From positions 124,001 to 188,000 of the forward strand of contig NZ_SHKO01000004.1 in assembly GCF_004217095.1 (NCBI RefSeq): DNA of 64,000 nt, in the 5' to 3' direction. Under the pieces are notes generated by a model. It ran no database searches. It was not told the origin of the DNA and saw only the letters and a list, made by a program, of their open reading frames with translations. Shown in pieces: positions 18,790 to 27,586 of this stretch. Both the position numbers and the translations under genes were made by a program. How positions within the stretch are numbered: position 1 is the stretch's first letter; each line of letters begins with the position of its first letter. This DNA is from Advenella incenata. GTDB taxonomy: Bacteria; Pseudomonadota; Gammaproteobacteria; Burkholderiales; Burkholderiaceae_B.

Positions 18790-19848
18790 ATGAAATGTTA
18801 CTGCATTACCGGTTTCAAATCCCCCTTGCAAATGCTTGAAAAAGATGACTTTACCCCGCAAGGAACCCAGGTTGTACTGGATGTCAAGGCGGCGGGTGTT
18901 TGTCACAGTGACCTGCATTTGTGGGAGGGTGGCTACGATCTGGGCCAGGGAAAGCGCCTGGAGCTGAAGGATCGTGGTGTCAGTCTGCCGTTGACGCCGG
19001 GGCATGAAACCGTGGGGACAGTGCGGGCAGTGGGGCCGGATGCGGGGCAACTGGATGCCGGAAAAAATTACCTGATCTATCCCTGGATTGGCTGCGGCAA
19101 CTGCGTTGTTTGCCTGCGCGGCGACGAAAACCTGTGTGCGGCGCCGGCCTGCCTGGGTATTCACCGTGATGGTGGCTATGCCACGCAGATCGTCGTGCCG
19201 CATCCCAGGTATCTGGTGGATATTGGCGATCTGGACCCGGTACAGGCAGCGCCTTACGCCTGCTCCGGCCTGACCACCTATTCGGCGTTGCGCAAGTTTG
19301 ATCCGGCCGTCCTGCAAAATGAGCCCGTGATCATCTTTGGTGCCGGCGGCCTGGGCTTGATGTGCCTGCAGTGGCTGCACGCCATGGGCGGCAAGGGGGC
19401 GGTCGTCGTCGATCTGGACCCGGCCAAACGAGAAGCAGCGCTGCAGGCTGGGGCATTGGCCGCTGTTGATGGCAACAGCCCCACGCTGATTCAGGATATT
19501 CAGGCAGCGGCGGGTACGCGTACCATCTGGTCCGTGATCGACTATGTCGGCGCCCCGTCCACGGCAACGCAGGCGTTCAACCTGCTGGCCAAGGGTGGCA
19601 AGCTGGTCATTATCGGTTTATTCGGCGGACAAAGTGAGTGGCCGCTGGCTATGTTTCCCCTGAAGGCCGCGACGGTACAGGGGTCCTATGTGGGCAATCT
19701 GGCCGAGTTGCAGGAACTGATGACGCTGGTCAGGCAGGGCGGGATCCGTCCTATTCCTGTCAGCCAGCATCCGCTGGCGCAGGCAGATCAGACTTTGATG
19801 GCGTTGCACGCTGGCAAAGTGATCGGCAGGGCTGTCCTGACGCCGTAA
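18790..19848 (+). CDS. zinc-dependent alcohol dehydrogenase
   Basis: Medium-chain dehydrogenase of about 352 residues. Catalytic zinc ligands are Cys38 (GVCHSDLH) and His72-Glu73 (GHETVG). The structural zinc is held by Cys102, Cys105, Cys108 and Cys116 (CGNCVVC...C). The Rossmann nucleotide site is in IFGAGGLGLMCLQWL, followed by an acidic VVDLD that favours NAD over NADP. The start at 18790 has AGGAG upstream; ATG 18748 also has GAGGAG and would add 14 residues with no domain support. 11 bases before the kinase gene, so the three genes to 21697 are probably one transcript. Confidence 0.9.
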   Translation: MKCYCITGFKSPLQMLEKDDFTPQGTQVVLDVKAAGVCHSDLHLWEGGYDLGQGKRLELKDRGVSLPLTPGHETVGTVRAVGPDAGQLDAGKNYLIYPWIGCGNCVVCLRGDENLCAAPACLGIHRDGGYATQIVVPHPRYLVDIGDLDPVQAAPYACSGLTTYSALRKFDPAVLQNEPVIIFGAGGLGLMCLQWLHAMGGKGAVVVDLDPAKREAALQAGALAAVDGNSPTLIQDIQAAAGTRTIWSVIDYVGAPSTATQAFNLLAKGGKLVIIGLFGGQSEWPLAMFPLKAATVQGSYVGNLAELQELMTLVRQGGIRPIPVSQHPLAQADQTLMALHAGKVIGRAVLTP

Positions 19849-19859
19849 AAGGAATGATA

Positions 19860-20882
19860 ATGACTGTTCCCAATAGTGGATCGCAGGCTTGTGCTGATAA
19901 TGATGGCGTCCTTGCGGACGCTGCCCCGGCCGAATCAACGTCGGCCGATGTATCGGGACGCGCTTTCGTTTTCTTTACCAATGCCAGCTCCGGCAACCAG
20001 GACACGGAAGTGTTTCTGGAAAAAATTGCAACTGCAATGCAGGGGCGCGAGCATCACATTGTCTGTGTCTACCCGCAAGACAGTCATGAGCAAAAGCAAA
20101 AAGAAGCGGTCAGCCTGGTAAAAAAACATGATGCCATACTGGTGGTGGCCGGCGGTGATGGCACGATCAGCGCCATGGCCAATCATGCCATTGCCCAGCA
20201 GTTTCCGATGGCGATCGTTCCATTTGGTACATTCAATATGTTTGCACGGGATCACGGCCTGTCTTTGGACACGGACACGGCATTGCGCGATTTGCTCACG
20301 GGTCGGATCCAGCCGGTGCAGACTGGAGAGATCGGCGGGGTGCATTTCATTGTGAATGCGACGCTGGGCTTGTATTCCCAATTGCTGGCCGACCGGGAGC
20401 AATGGAAGAACCAGTTCGGTCGGCGCCGCGGCATTGCCATTTTCGCGGCATTTTCCACCATTATGAAATACGGTCGTTCCTACATCTTGCAATTTAATAA
20501 GGGAGAGGGCCGTCAACTGGTGAAGACGGTCAGTTTCATGGCCTGTAATAACAATCTTCAGGCCCAGCAGGCTGGCGTGCAGTATGAAGAGAAAATGGGC
20601 GATGGCTATCTTTACGGTATTGTGCTCAAGCCGTCAAGCCGCAAGCGTATGTTGCTGCTGGCCTTGAAGCTGATTTTCCGGCGGCTGGATCAGGATCGGC
20701 AGATCATCAGCTTTCCGTTCGAATCACTGGATATCGACAAGAAAAAAGGCGGGCGCAGCATTGAGGTTGCCATGGATGGCGAGGTCCATACGCTGCAGGC
20801 GCCCTTTACCGTCAAGGCCAATAAAGACCTGCTCAGGATACTGATGCCAGCGTCGATGGCGCAGCAGCCATCACAGGAATAA
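19860..20882 (+). CDS. diacylglycerol/lipid kinase family protein
   Basis: About 340 residues with the DAGK catalytic fold: a short variable N-terminus, then FVFFTNASSGNQD, the nucleotide-binding GGDGT at 98-102 (VVAGGDGTISAMANH) and PFGTFNMFARD. Bacterial relatives (YegS, DgkB, sphingosine-kinase-like) phosphorylate diacylglycerol or other lipids at the inner membrane; which lipid is unknown here. AGGA precedes ATG 19860; an in-frame ATG at 19854 is also possible. It directly follows the alcohol dehydrogenase and is 8 bases before a phosphoesterase gene, so a linked kinase/phosphatase function is plausible. Confidence 0.88.
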   Translation: MTVPNSGSQACADNDGVLADAAPAESTSADVSGRAFVFFTNASSGNQDTEVFLEKIATAMQGREHHIVCVYPQDSHEQKQKEAVSLVKKHDAILVVAGGDGTISAMANHAIAQQFPMAIVPFGTFNMFARDHGLSLDTDTALRDLLTGRIQPVQTGEIGGVHFIVNATLGLYSQLLADREQWKNQFGRRRGIAIFAAFSTIMKYGRSYILQFNKGEGRQLVKTVSFMACNNNLQAQQAGVQYEEKMGDGYLYGIVLKPSSRKRMLLLALKLIFRRLDQDRQIISFPFESLDIDKKKGGRSIEVAMDGEVHTLQAPFTVKANKDLLRILMPASMAQQPSQE

Positions 20883-20890
20883 TATCGCGC

Positions 20891-21697
20891 ATGTATCGGA
20901 TTATCCAGCTTTCAGATGTTCACTTTGGCACGGTCAATGCACAGGTGCTCAATGCGCTGGTCCATGCCGTCAGGCAGTTGTCTCCCGCCTTGTGCGTCGT
21001 GTCAGGGGATATCACCCAGCGTGCCACGCGTCGCGAGTTCCTGGCGGCCAATGCGTATCTGAAAACTCTGCCGTCGCCGGTACTGTGTATTCCCGGTAAC
21101 CATGATATTCCGCTGTTCGCGCTATGGGCCCGTTTCACGGATCCTTACGGGCGTTATCGCCGTTATCTGCACAAGGAGGTAGAGCCGCTGTTCGAGACCG
21201 GTGCAGCGATCGTTATTGGCGTCAATACCACTACGCCATTTCGACATAAGCGCGGTATTGTGACTGATGCACAAATAAGGCGGGTGGAACAACTGGCGCA
21301 AGACAATAGCGCGCGCAAAAGTGTGCTGGTGGTGGCGCATCATCCGTTTCATGTGCTGGATCCGGCCGACCAGGGGCAACTGGTCGAAAACCATGAGGCG
21401 GCCATCCGCGCCTGGTCTGCCGCCGGTGTAGACCTGATCCTGGGCGGACATATTCATGTGCCGTATGTCTATCCGCTGATTCAACGCTATCCTGATCTGG
21501 CCAATCCGATGCTGGTTGTGCAGGGGGGCACGACTACCTCATTGCGGGTCCGCCGACATATACCCAATTCATTGAACGTCATAGATCTGTATCCGGAAAA
21601 GAAAATTCACATTACGACCTGGACCTACCAGCCACGAGATGGCAGCCACCCCAACCGGTTCATGTGTGTGGAAAAAGATCTATGGAAGACCAGCTAG
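20891..21697 (+). CDS. calcineurin-like metallophosphoesterase
   Basis: A 268-residue dimetal phosphoesterase with every motif of the fold: SDVHFG (Asp9, His11), SGDITQ (Asp40), GNHD (Asn70, His71), the His of AHHPFH, and GGHIHVPY. It resembles the class III cyclic-nucleotide/UDP-sugar hydrolase group (CpdA, LpxH relatives) but lacks features that decide the substrate. No signal peptide, so it is cytosolic or membrane-peripheral. Third gene of the adh-kinase-phosphoesterase set. A short GGCCTG/CAGGCC hairpin lies just after the stop (21702-21722). Confidence 0.88.
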   Translation: MYRIIQLSDVHFGTVNAQVLNALVHAVRQLSPALCVVSGDITQRATRREFLAANAYLKTLPSPVLCIPGNHDIPLFALWARFTDPYGRYRRYLHKEVEPLFETGAAIVIGVNTTTPFRHKRGIVTDAQIRRVEQLAQDNSARKSVLVVAHHPFHVLDPADQGQLVENHEAAIRAWSAAGVDLILGGHIHVPYVYPLIQRYPDLANPMLVVQGGTTTSLRVRRHIPNSLNVIDLYPEKKIHITTWTYQPRDGSHPNRFMCVEKDLWKTS

Positions 21698-21900
21698 ATT
21701 TGGCCTGTCCGATTGCCAGGCCTGTCTGACAGGGGTGTTGCAGTTACGGGCTTGGTGCAGAAGGTTGCTGCGCCCGATTTTGCAAGACGTTGTAGTGGTA
21801 GCGGGGATTACATGGGTTGCAAGCGTTGCAACGCACAGCTGGCAGGCAGAGGCACTTTTCGGCAAGCCGACGAGCGCGCTGCCTGTCAGTGGTTCATTTA

Positions 21901-22359
21901 TCAGTCTTTCTCGTCTTCTGGTTCGCCCGGCCAGTCGCGGATATAGGCCTTGAGCATTTTATTTTCGAACTTGGACGCTTCAAGCATGGCGCGCGCCATG
22001 TCGTAGAACGAGATCACGCCCATCAGCACTGGCCCGTCCATGACGGGGACATAGCGTGCGTGATGCTCGAGCATAAGTCGTCGTACTTCCTCGGCTTCGG
22101 TATTGGGCGATACGCTCACAGGCGCATCATCCATGATCTTGCGGATGGTGGTATTTTCAAGAGACCCGGGCGAATCGTGCATGTGACGGATGATTTCGCG
22201 GAAGGTCAGCATCCCCGTCAGTTGCCCCTGCTCCATGATGACCAGCGAACCGATATCGCGCTCACTCATGGTCGCAACGGCCTGCGCTACGGATTGATCC
22301 GGCGTGGCGGTGTAAAGGATATTGCCCTTGACCCGCAAGACTTCACTGATTTTCAACAT
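21901..22359 (-). CDS. two-CBS-domain protein
   Basis: A 152-residue cytoplasmic protein made of a tandem CBS (Bateman) pair: the first unit from about residue 15 (TATPDQSVAQAVATMSERDIGSL) and the second from about 80 (DDAPVSVSPNTEAEEVRRLM), each ending in a beta-strand such as GVISFYDMARAML. Such stand-alone modules bind adenine nucleotides and regulate partners; no partner is encoded beside it. GGAGG upstream of ATG 22359 fixes the start. Monocistronic between the phosphoesterase (convergent) and yihY. Confidence 0.9.
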   Translation of the reverse strand: MLKISEVLRVKGNILYTATPDQSVAQAVATMSERDIGSLVIMEQGQLTGMLTFREIIRHMHDSPGSLENTTIRKIMDDAPVSVSPNTEAEEVRRLMLEHHARYVPVMDGPVLMGVISFYDMARAMLEASKFENKMLKAYIRDWPGEPEDEKD

Positions 22360-22593
22360 GGCAATCCTCCTGTAGCCTTTTTTCTCTCGCTCCGGTGCGC
22401 TGACCGGAAACTGATACTGGTTATATGGAAATGTACCTGAAATCGACCGTGATGCAAAGCCATTCAGCCGGGGTGTGTGCCCTGCAGGTCACAAACCGGC
22501 TGCCTGCCATCGCCGTGACAGGCGCCGTTAGCGGCAGCCCGGGCCGTTGCACGCAATGAAGATGCGCCTGGGTCTGGCATTCAAATTCTGGCT

Positions 22594-24018
22594 TCAACTG
22601 GTGTGCACTGTGGTATTCGTGGCACCAGGCGGCGTTGCCGCAGTATTGTCGTTGTCCTTGTCATGGCCGTTATCGGTGATTGGGGCAGGCGCTGGTGCCG
22701 GTCCTGAGTCGGTCTGCGTCAGATACAGGATGTCACGCAATTTTACGGTGTTCTCTTCAGTCAGCAGACGTGCGATCACCTGGCGCAACGCAGGGTCGTG
22801 ACTGATTTCGATGACCTTGCTGTCAAACAAAAAGCAATCGGCCAGTGGGTCCAGGCTGGCATCCAGGCTGCTGGCAAGCACCCATCTCTCAGAGCGCTTG
22901 CCCGCCGTGTTGACAACGTAGCCCATGGAAACCAGCGGCTCAAGAATATCCAGCGTTTCGCTGTAGTTCATCTTGATCTGGCCGGCAATATAGCTGGTGC
23001 CATAACCTGGCGGGTTCTGATCGCGTGCGCTATGCAACAGGCGCAGAACGAACAAGGCGGTCACAAAATGTACGCCGGGTGACATCTTGTCGCGCATTTG
23101 ACCACTGCGTATCTGTGGCGCCAGCGCGGCCACGGTTGCGCCAAACAACACGACCAGCCAGGACAGATAAATCCACAACAAGAAAATCGGGATCGTGGCA
23201 AAGGCGCCGTAGATCAGCGTATAGGAGGGGAACCGGGTAATATAGTATGCAAATCCGGCCTTCATGATTTCCAGCAGGACCGCCGTGGTATAGCCACCGA
23301 TCAAGGCGTCTTTCCAGGCGACTTTCCGGTTTGGAACCAGATAATAGAGCAGGGCGAAGATCAGCCCGGAGACGATCACCGGCACCAGGGTGAATAACAC
23401 ACTCTTGATCACGGAAAACTGGGTAACCAGCCCGAGTTTTTCCTGTGCAATGTAGGAAGAGGTCCACAGGCTGGCACCCAGGAAAACGGGCCCCAGCGAC
23501 AAAATTGCCCAGTACACCAGGATGCGCTGCCCGATCGGGCGGCGACGGGTCACATTCCAGATATCATTGAGTACTTCGTCGATCGTCATCATCAGCATGA
23601 TGGATGTCACGATCAGAAAGCCTACCCCGATCGCTGTCAGCTTGGAGGCCTGCTGGGCGAACAGGTTCAGATAGCTCATGATGGTTTCCGAGACTGTCTC
23701 GGGCATCAGGTTGTGCGTCAGAAACTGCTCGAGCGAGACTTTGAAATCTGTAAACAGCGGGAAGGCGGTAAACAGCGACAGGATAACGGCCAGCATAGGC
23801 ACGATGGCCAGCACAGTCGTAAAGGTCAGGCTTGAGGCTACCTGCGTGAGTTTGTCGCGAATCAGCCGCTGTCCGCCGAATTTGATGGCTTTTTTGTAGA
23901 ACTCGAAGCCCAGTTCCGAGTCTCCCATATTCAGTCGCAACTCCTCCTGAGCTTCCATTGCTTCCTGTTGTTCCTGTTTCTTTTGCTGTTCCAAATCGAA
24001 ATCGTTGTGTTTTGTCAT
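22594..24018 (-). CDS. YihY/BrkB-family inner membrane protein
   Basis: A 474-residue protein with a Gln/Glu-rich N-terminus of about 35 residues, then the YihY/virulence factor BrkB domain with six membrane helices (start GGQRLIRDKLTQVASSLTFT, later RVGWKD-like KVAWKDALIGG and LIYGAFATIPIFLLWIYLSW). The C-terminal 170 residues look like a winged-helix region as in longer proteobacterial members, ending in a Pro/Ala-rich tail. The family was first mis-named RNase BN; its role is unknown, with transport or envelope functions proposed. Divergent from the DUF2069 gene. Confidence 0.9.
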   Translation of the reverse strand: MTKHNDFDLEQQKKQEQQEAMEAQEELRLNMGDSELGFEFYKKAIKFGGQRLIRDKLTQVASSLTFTTVLAIVPMLAVILSLFTAFPLFTDFKVSLEQFLTHNLMPETVSETIMSYLNLFAQQASKLTAIGVGFLIVTSIMLMMTIDEVLNDIWNVTRRRPIGQRILVYWAILSLGPVFLGASLWTSSYIAQEKLGLVTQFSVIKSVLFTLVPVIVSGLIFALLYYLVPNRKVAWKDALIGGYTTAVLLEIMKAGFAYYITRFPSYTLIYGAFATIPIFLLWIYLSWLVVLFGATVAALAPQIRSGQMRDKMSPGVHFVTALFVLRLLHSARDQNPPGYGTSYIAGQIKMNYSETLDILEPLVSMGYVVNTAGKRSERWVLASSLDASLDPLADCFLFDSKVIEISHDPALRQVIARLLTEENTVKLRDILYLTQTDSGPAPAPAPITDNGHDKDNDNTAATPPGATNTTVHTS

Positions 24019-24230
24019 GATCAGATGGCTGGTTTACCGCGTTGGAATGCCAACACGGTGATACTCGGGTCAGGATAATTTCAGTATAACAAACCGCAAA
24101 GATCATGCAGTTGCGCCCTCGCGCGGTGCAGTTGCAAATTGTAATTGCTGGACAGTTGTCGCACTTGCAGCGATTGCGGGGATGACAACGAATATAATGG
24201 ACAGATTGATTAGCCAGACTGGAAATTATT

Positions 24231-24725
24231 TTGACAAAGCCTTCTTCAGCGCCTGATGCCGATGTGCCGCAGGCCGGTTCCGCCAACCCGCAGCTATCGC
24301 CGACATCCGCAACAGAGCCGGCGCCTGAGTCGGTCCACCAGGCACGGCAGATTGCATTGAATCCGTGCTATCGGGTGGCGGCGTTTGTCTCGCTTTTGCT
24401 GCTGTTTTTGCTGTGCATCGCCTGGGAATTATTCCTTGATCCGCTGATGCCTGGCGGCAGCGTGTACGTCCTGAAGGCGCTGCCACTGTTGTTCCCCTTG
24501 TATGGTGTTTACAAAGGCAATCTGTATACGCTGCAATGGTCATCCATGCTGGTGCTGCTGTATTTTACCGAAGGGGTGGTTCGCTGGTATTCTGATATCA
24601 GCACTACGTCTTCCATGCTCGGGGCCGTTGAAACGGTATTGGCGCTGGTGTTTTTTCTGGCCGCCATTCTTTATGTGCGACCGGCCAAGCAGGCGGCAAA
24701 ACGCGCCAAAAAACAGGGGAAATAA
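24231..24725 (+). CDS. DUF2069 domain membrane protein
   Basis: A 164-residue protein: a 40-residue Pro/Ala-rich N-terminus, then four hydrophobic segments carrying the DUF2069 pattern (AWELFLDPLMPGG, LKALPLLFPLYGVYKG, LVLLYFTEGVVRWYSD) and a Lys-rich tail. The start appears to be TTG 24231; no ATG fits. Inner-membrane protein of unknown function, conserved in proteobacteria. Two bases separate its stop from the SelO start, so they are co-transcribed. Confidence 0.82.
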   Translation: MTKPSSAPDADVPQAGSANPQLSPTSATEPAPESVHQARQIALNPCYRVAAFVSLLLLFLLCIAWELFLDPLMPGGSVYVLKALPLLFPLYGVYKGNLYTLQWSSMLVLLYFTEGVVRWYSDISTTSSMLGAVETVLALVFFLAAILYVRPAKQAAKRAKKQGK

Positions 24726-24727
24726 CA

Positions 24728-26212
24728 ATGCATTCGAATCTGAAAGTCAGCAACCAGTTCGCATCCTTGTCGCCGGCATTTTATACGCGGCTCAGGATGC
24801 AGGGGCTGACAGATCCGACCTTGCTGCATGTCAATCCTGACGTACTGGCCCTGTTGGGACTGACCATGGAGGATGCGCGTTCGCCACAGTTTTTATCTGT
24901 CATGTCCGGCAACGCCGACCTGCCCGGGGGCGTGACGCTCTCGGCAGTATATAGCGGACATCAGTTCGGTGTCTGGGCTGGCCAACTGGGCGACGGGCGC
25001 GCCCATCTGTTGGGTGCTATTGGCGGCACAGACGGCAAAGGCAAGCCGGTAGACTGGGAAATTCAGCTCAAGGGATCAGGCAAGACTCCGTATTCACGCA
25101 TGGGAGACGGCCGCGCCGTATTGCGCTCTTCGGTGCGCGAATATCTGGCCAGTGCGGCCATGACCGGACTGGGCATCCCAACCACCCAGGCGCTATGCCT
25201 GGTCGGCTCGGATGATCCTGTATACCGCGAAACCGTTGAAACGGCGGCGATTGTGGCGCGTGTAGCGCCGTCCTTTGTCCGGTTCGGTTCTTTTGAGCAT
25301 TGGTATGCGGCAAAGGATCCTGCGCGCCTGCGGGAGTTGCTGGACTATGTGATTAGCAATTTTTTTGCCGACCAGGTGCCGGCCCCGGACAGTGAACACA
25401 CGCTGAACGATGTTATCGAGCGGTTTGTTGATGTCGTGATCGAGCGCACAGCCACGTTGATGGCCGACTGGCAATCCGTGGGCTTCAATCACGGCGTCAT
25501 GAATACCGACAATATGTCGGTGCTGGGCCTGACGCTGGATTACGGCCCCTATGGTTTCATGGATGCATTCCGTATCAATCACGTTTGCAATCACACCGAC
25601 GCACAGGGACGCTACGCCTGGAATGCGCAACCGTCTGTCGGTCTGTGGAATTTATATCGTTTTGCCAACTGCTTTGTGGCCCTGGGGGCAGACCCCGAGC
25701 GCCTGAAGGCGCGGCTTGAGCGCTACGAGGGTTTGTTCATTGCCGCCTACAGGGACCGCATGCTTGCCAAGCTGGGGTTACAAGCCTGGAAGGAAGGAGA
25801 CGATGAGCTTATTGATGGCTGGTGGCGCGTACTGCATGACCAGGCAGCAGATTTCACCCTGAGTTTTCGTTATCTGGCGCAGATTGATGATGATGAAAGC
25901 GCATTGCGCAGTCTGTTTGCCGATACAGCCGGGCTTGAGCAATGGCTGGTATCGTACCGCGCGCGCTTGCAGGACAATGACGGCGATGCCCAGGCCCGTG
26001 CCGGCCGGATGGATCGGGTCAACCCGCTTTATGTATTGCGCAATTATCTGGCAGAAGAGGCGATACAGGCAGCGGCAAAAGGGGATATGAGTGTGACCGA
26101 TTCCCTGTTGCAAGTGCTGCGTGATCCCTATACTGCCCAACCGGGCATGGAACATTATGCGGAACCGCCGCCGCAGTGGGGGCGTGAGCTTGAAGTCAGT
26201 TGTTCATCATAG
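24728..26212 (+). CDS. selO: SelO/YdiU pseudokinase-fold protein AMPylase
   Basis: A 494-residue member of the SelO family, which transfers AMP from inverted-orientation ATP to Ser/Thr/Tyr of target proteins. Visible blocks are SGHQFGVWAGQLGDGRAHLL, the ATP Lys in IQLKGSGKTPYSRMGDGRAVLRSS, and the metal-binding NHGVMNTDN with the Asp of LDYGPYGFMD. The C-terminus ends SCSS; in eukaryotic homologues a selenocysteine occupies the Cys position, and the bacterial Cys may form a redox switch. Preceded by the DUF2069 gene; the 168-base gap to aroC has no clear structure. Confidence 0.93.
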   Translation: MHSNLKVSNQFASLSPAFYTRLRMQGLTDPTLLHVNPDVLALLGLTMEDARSPQFLSVMSGNADLPGGVTLSAVYSGHQFGVWAGQLGDGRAHLLGAIGGTDGKGKPVDWEIQLKGSGKTPYSRMGDGRAVLRSSVREYLASAAMTGLGIPTTQALCLVGSDDPVYRETVETAAIVARVAPSFVRFGSFEHWYAAKDPARLRELLDYVISNFFADQVPAPDSEHTLNDVIERFVDVVIERTATLMADWQSVGFNHGVMNTDNMSVLGLTLDYGPYGFMDAFRINHVCNHTDAQGRYAWNAQPSVGLWNLYRFANCFVALGADPERLKARLERYEGLFIAAYRDRMLAKLGLQAWKEGDDELIDGWWRVLHDQAADFTLSFRYLAQIDDDESALRSLFADTAGLEQWLVSYRARLQDNDGDAQARAGRMDRVNPLYVLRNYLAEEAIQAAAKGDMSVTDSLLQVLRDPYTAQPGMEHYAEPPPQWGRELEVSCSS

Positions 26213-26380
26213 CTGAGAGCAGTCAGCGGCAGGCGGCCGGATTCTCATCGATTCTGGCTGGCCGGCAAGTGGCAGCTGGCTGCAGTTGACGTTAAGGCGA
26301 GCGGTGCCGCAGTTTCTGGTATTCTTCACTACTTTGCTCGGTCCGCAAAAGACGTGCAACACATTTTTACTGGATAAGAT

Positions 26381-27436
26381 ATGTCGGGTAACACATTAGG
26401 CAAACTTTTTTCGGTCACCAACTTCGGTGAATCCCACGGGCCGGCGATCGGCTGCGTGGTGGATGGCTGTCCGGCGGGCATGGCCTTGTCTGCCCAGGAT
26501 ATCCAGGTTGAACTTGATCGTCGGCGTCCCGGAACATCGCGCCATGTGACGCAACGGCAGGAGCCCGATACCGTTGAGATTTTGTCTGGCGTGTATGAAG
26601 GCAAAACTACAGGCACGGCAATTGGCCTGTTGATCCGCAATCAGGATCAGCGCAGCAAGGACTATTCCGCGATCGCCGACACTTTCCGTCCTGGCCACGC
26701 CGATCGGACCTATTGGGAAAAATATGGCATTCGTGATCCGCGCGGGGGCGGCCGTTCTTCGGCACGGCTGACGGCGCCAACGGTTGCTGCCGGAGCCATC
26801 GCCAAAAAATGGCTGAGCGAAAAGTTCGGTACAGTCATCAGGGGTTATATGAGCCAGTTGGGCCCCATCCAGATCCCGTTCAAATCCTGGGACGAAATTG
26901 CAACCAATCCGTTTTATGCCCCCGATGCCTCGGTGGTGCCCGAGCTGGAGGCGTTTATGGATCAGTTGCGCAAGGATGGCGACTCCATTGGTGCGCGCAT
27001 CGAAGTGGTGGCCCAGGGACTGCCGGCCGGCTGGGGCGAGCCCCTGTATGACAGGCTCGATGCCGATATTGCATTTGCAATGATGGGTCTGAACGCGGTA
27101 AAAGGCGTATCCATTGGCGCTGGTTTTGAGTGTATTGCACAGCGCGGTTCAGAGCACGGCGATGAGCTTACACCCGACGGCTATCTGAGTAATCATGCCG
27201 GTGGGGTGCTCGGTGGTATATCCACTGGCCAGGACATTACCGTTTCGCTTGCCATTAAACCCACCTCCAGTATTCGCATCGAACGCAAGTCGATAAACCG
27301 GGCGGGTGAGCCGGTCATGGTGCAGACGCTGGGTCGCCATGATCCGTGCGTGGGCATTCGCGCCACGCCGATTGCCGAAGCATTGCTGGCCTTGATATTG
27401 ATTGATCACGCATTGCGACAGCAAGCCTATCGTTGA
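26381..27436 (+). CDS. aroC: chorismate synthase
   Basis: Last enzyme of the shikimate pathway: converts EPSP to chorismate using reduced FMN. 351 residues with the three signatures: [29 protein letters not shown] (after YGIRDPRG) and [15 protein letters not shown] near the C-terminus. Cytosolic homotetramer. It stands alone between SelO and the convergent fahA. The only ribosome binding hint is a weak GGATAAG before the ATG. Confidence 0.98.
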   Translation: MSGNTLGKLFSVTNFGESHGPAIGCVVDGCPAGMALSAQDIQVELDRRRPGTSRHVTQRQEPDTVEILSGVYEGKTTGTAIGLLIRNQDQRSKDYSAIADTFRPGHADRTYWEKYGIRDPRGGGRSSARLTAPTVAAGAIAKKWLSEKFGTVIRGYMSQLGPIQIPFKSWDEIATNPFYAPDASVVPELEAFMDQLRKDGDSIGARIEVVAQGLPAGWGEPLYDRLDADIAFAMMGLNAVKGVSIGAGFECIAQRGSEHGDELTPDGYLSNHAGGVLGGISTGQDITVSLAIKPTSSIRIERKSINRAGEPVMVQTLGRHDPCVGIRATPIAEALLALILIDHALRQQAYR

Positions 27437-27534
27437 TCTCGCTTCACGAATCTCAAGGCTGGCTTTGCGCGGATGCATGCCAGACCCAGTGTGCCCAGCG
27501 GATTGCCCAGGCGTTTGCCAATTGAATCAATATT

Positions 27535-27572
27535 GAAGCGGACAGGACAGGCATATGTGCGCTATCCGCTTC
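27535..27572. repeat. inverted repeat between aroC and fahA ends
   Basis: GAAGCGGA (27535-27542) and TCCGCTTC (27565-27572) form a perfect 8-base stem around a 22-base loop, at a convergent junction. No T tract, so a terminator role is uncertain. Confidence 0.4.
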
Positions 27573-27586
27573 GTTCACACGACGTC

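Noticed and set aside
24731-26212. Selenocysteine insertion in selO
   Set aside because: The C-terminal residue is encoded as Cys (SCSS) and the gene ends at a normal TAG with no in-frame TGA, so no recoding is needed.
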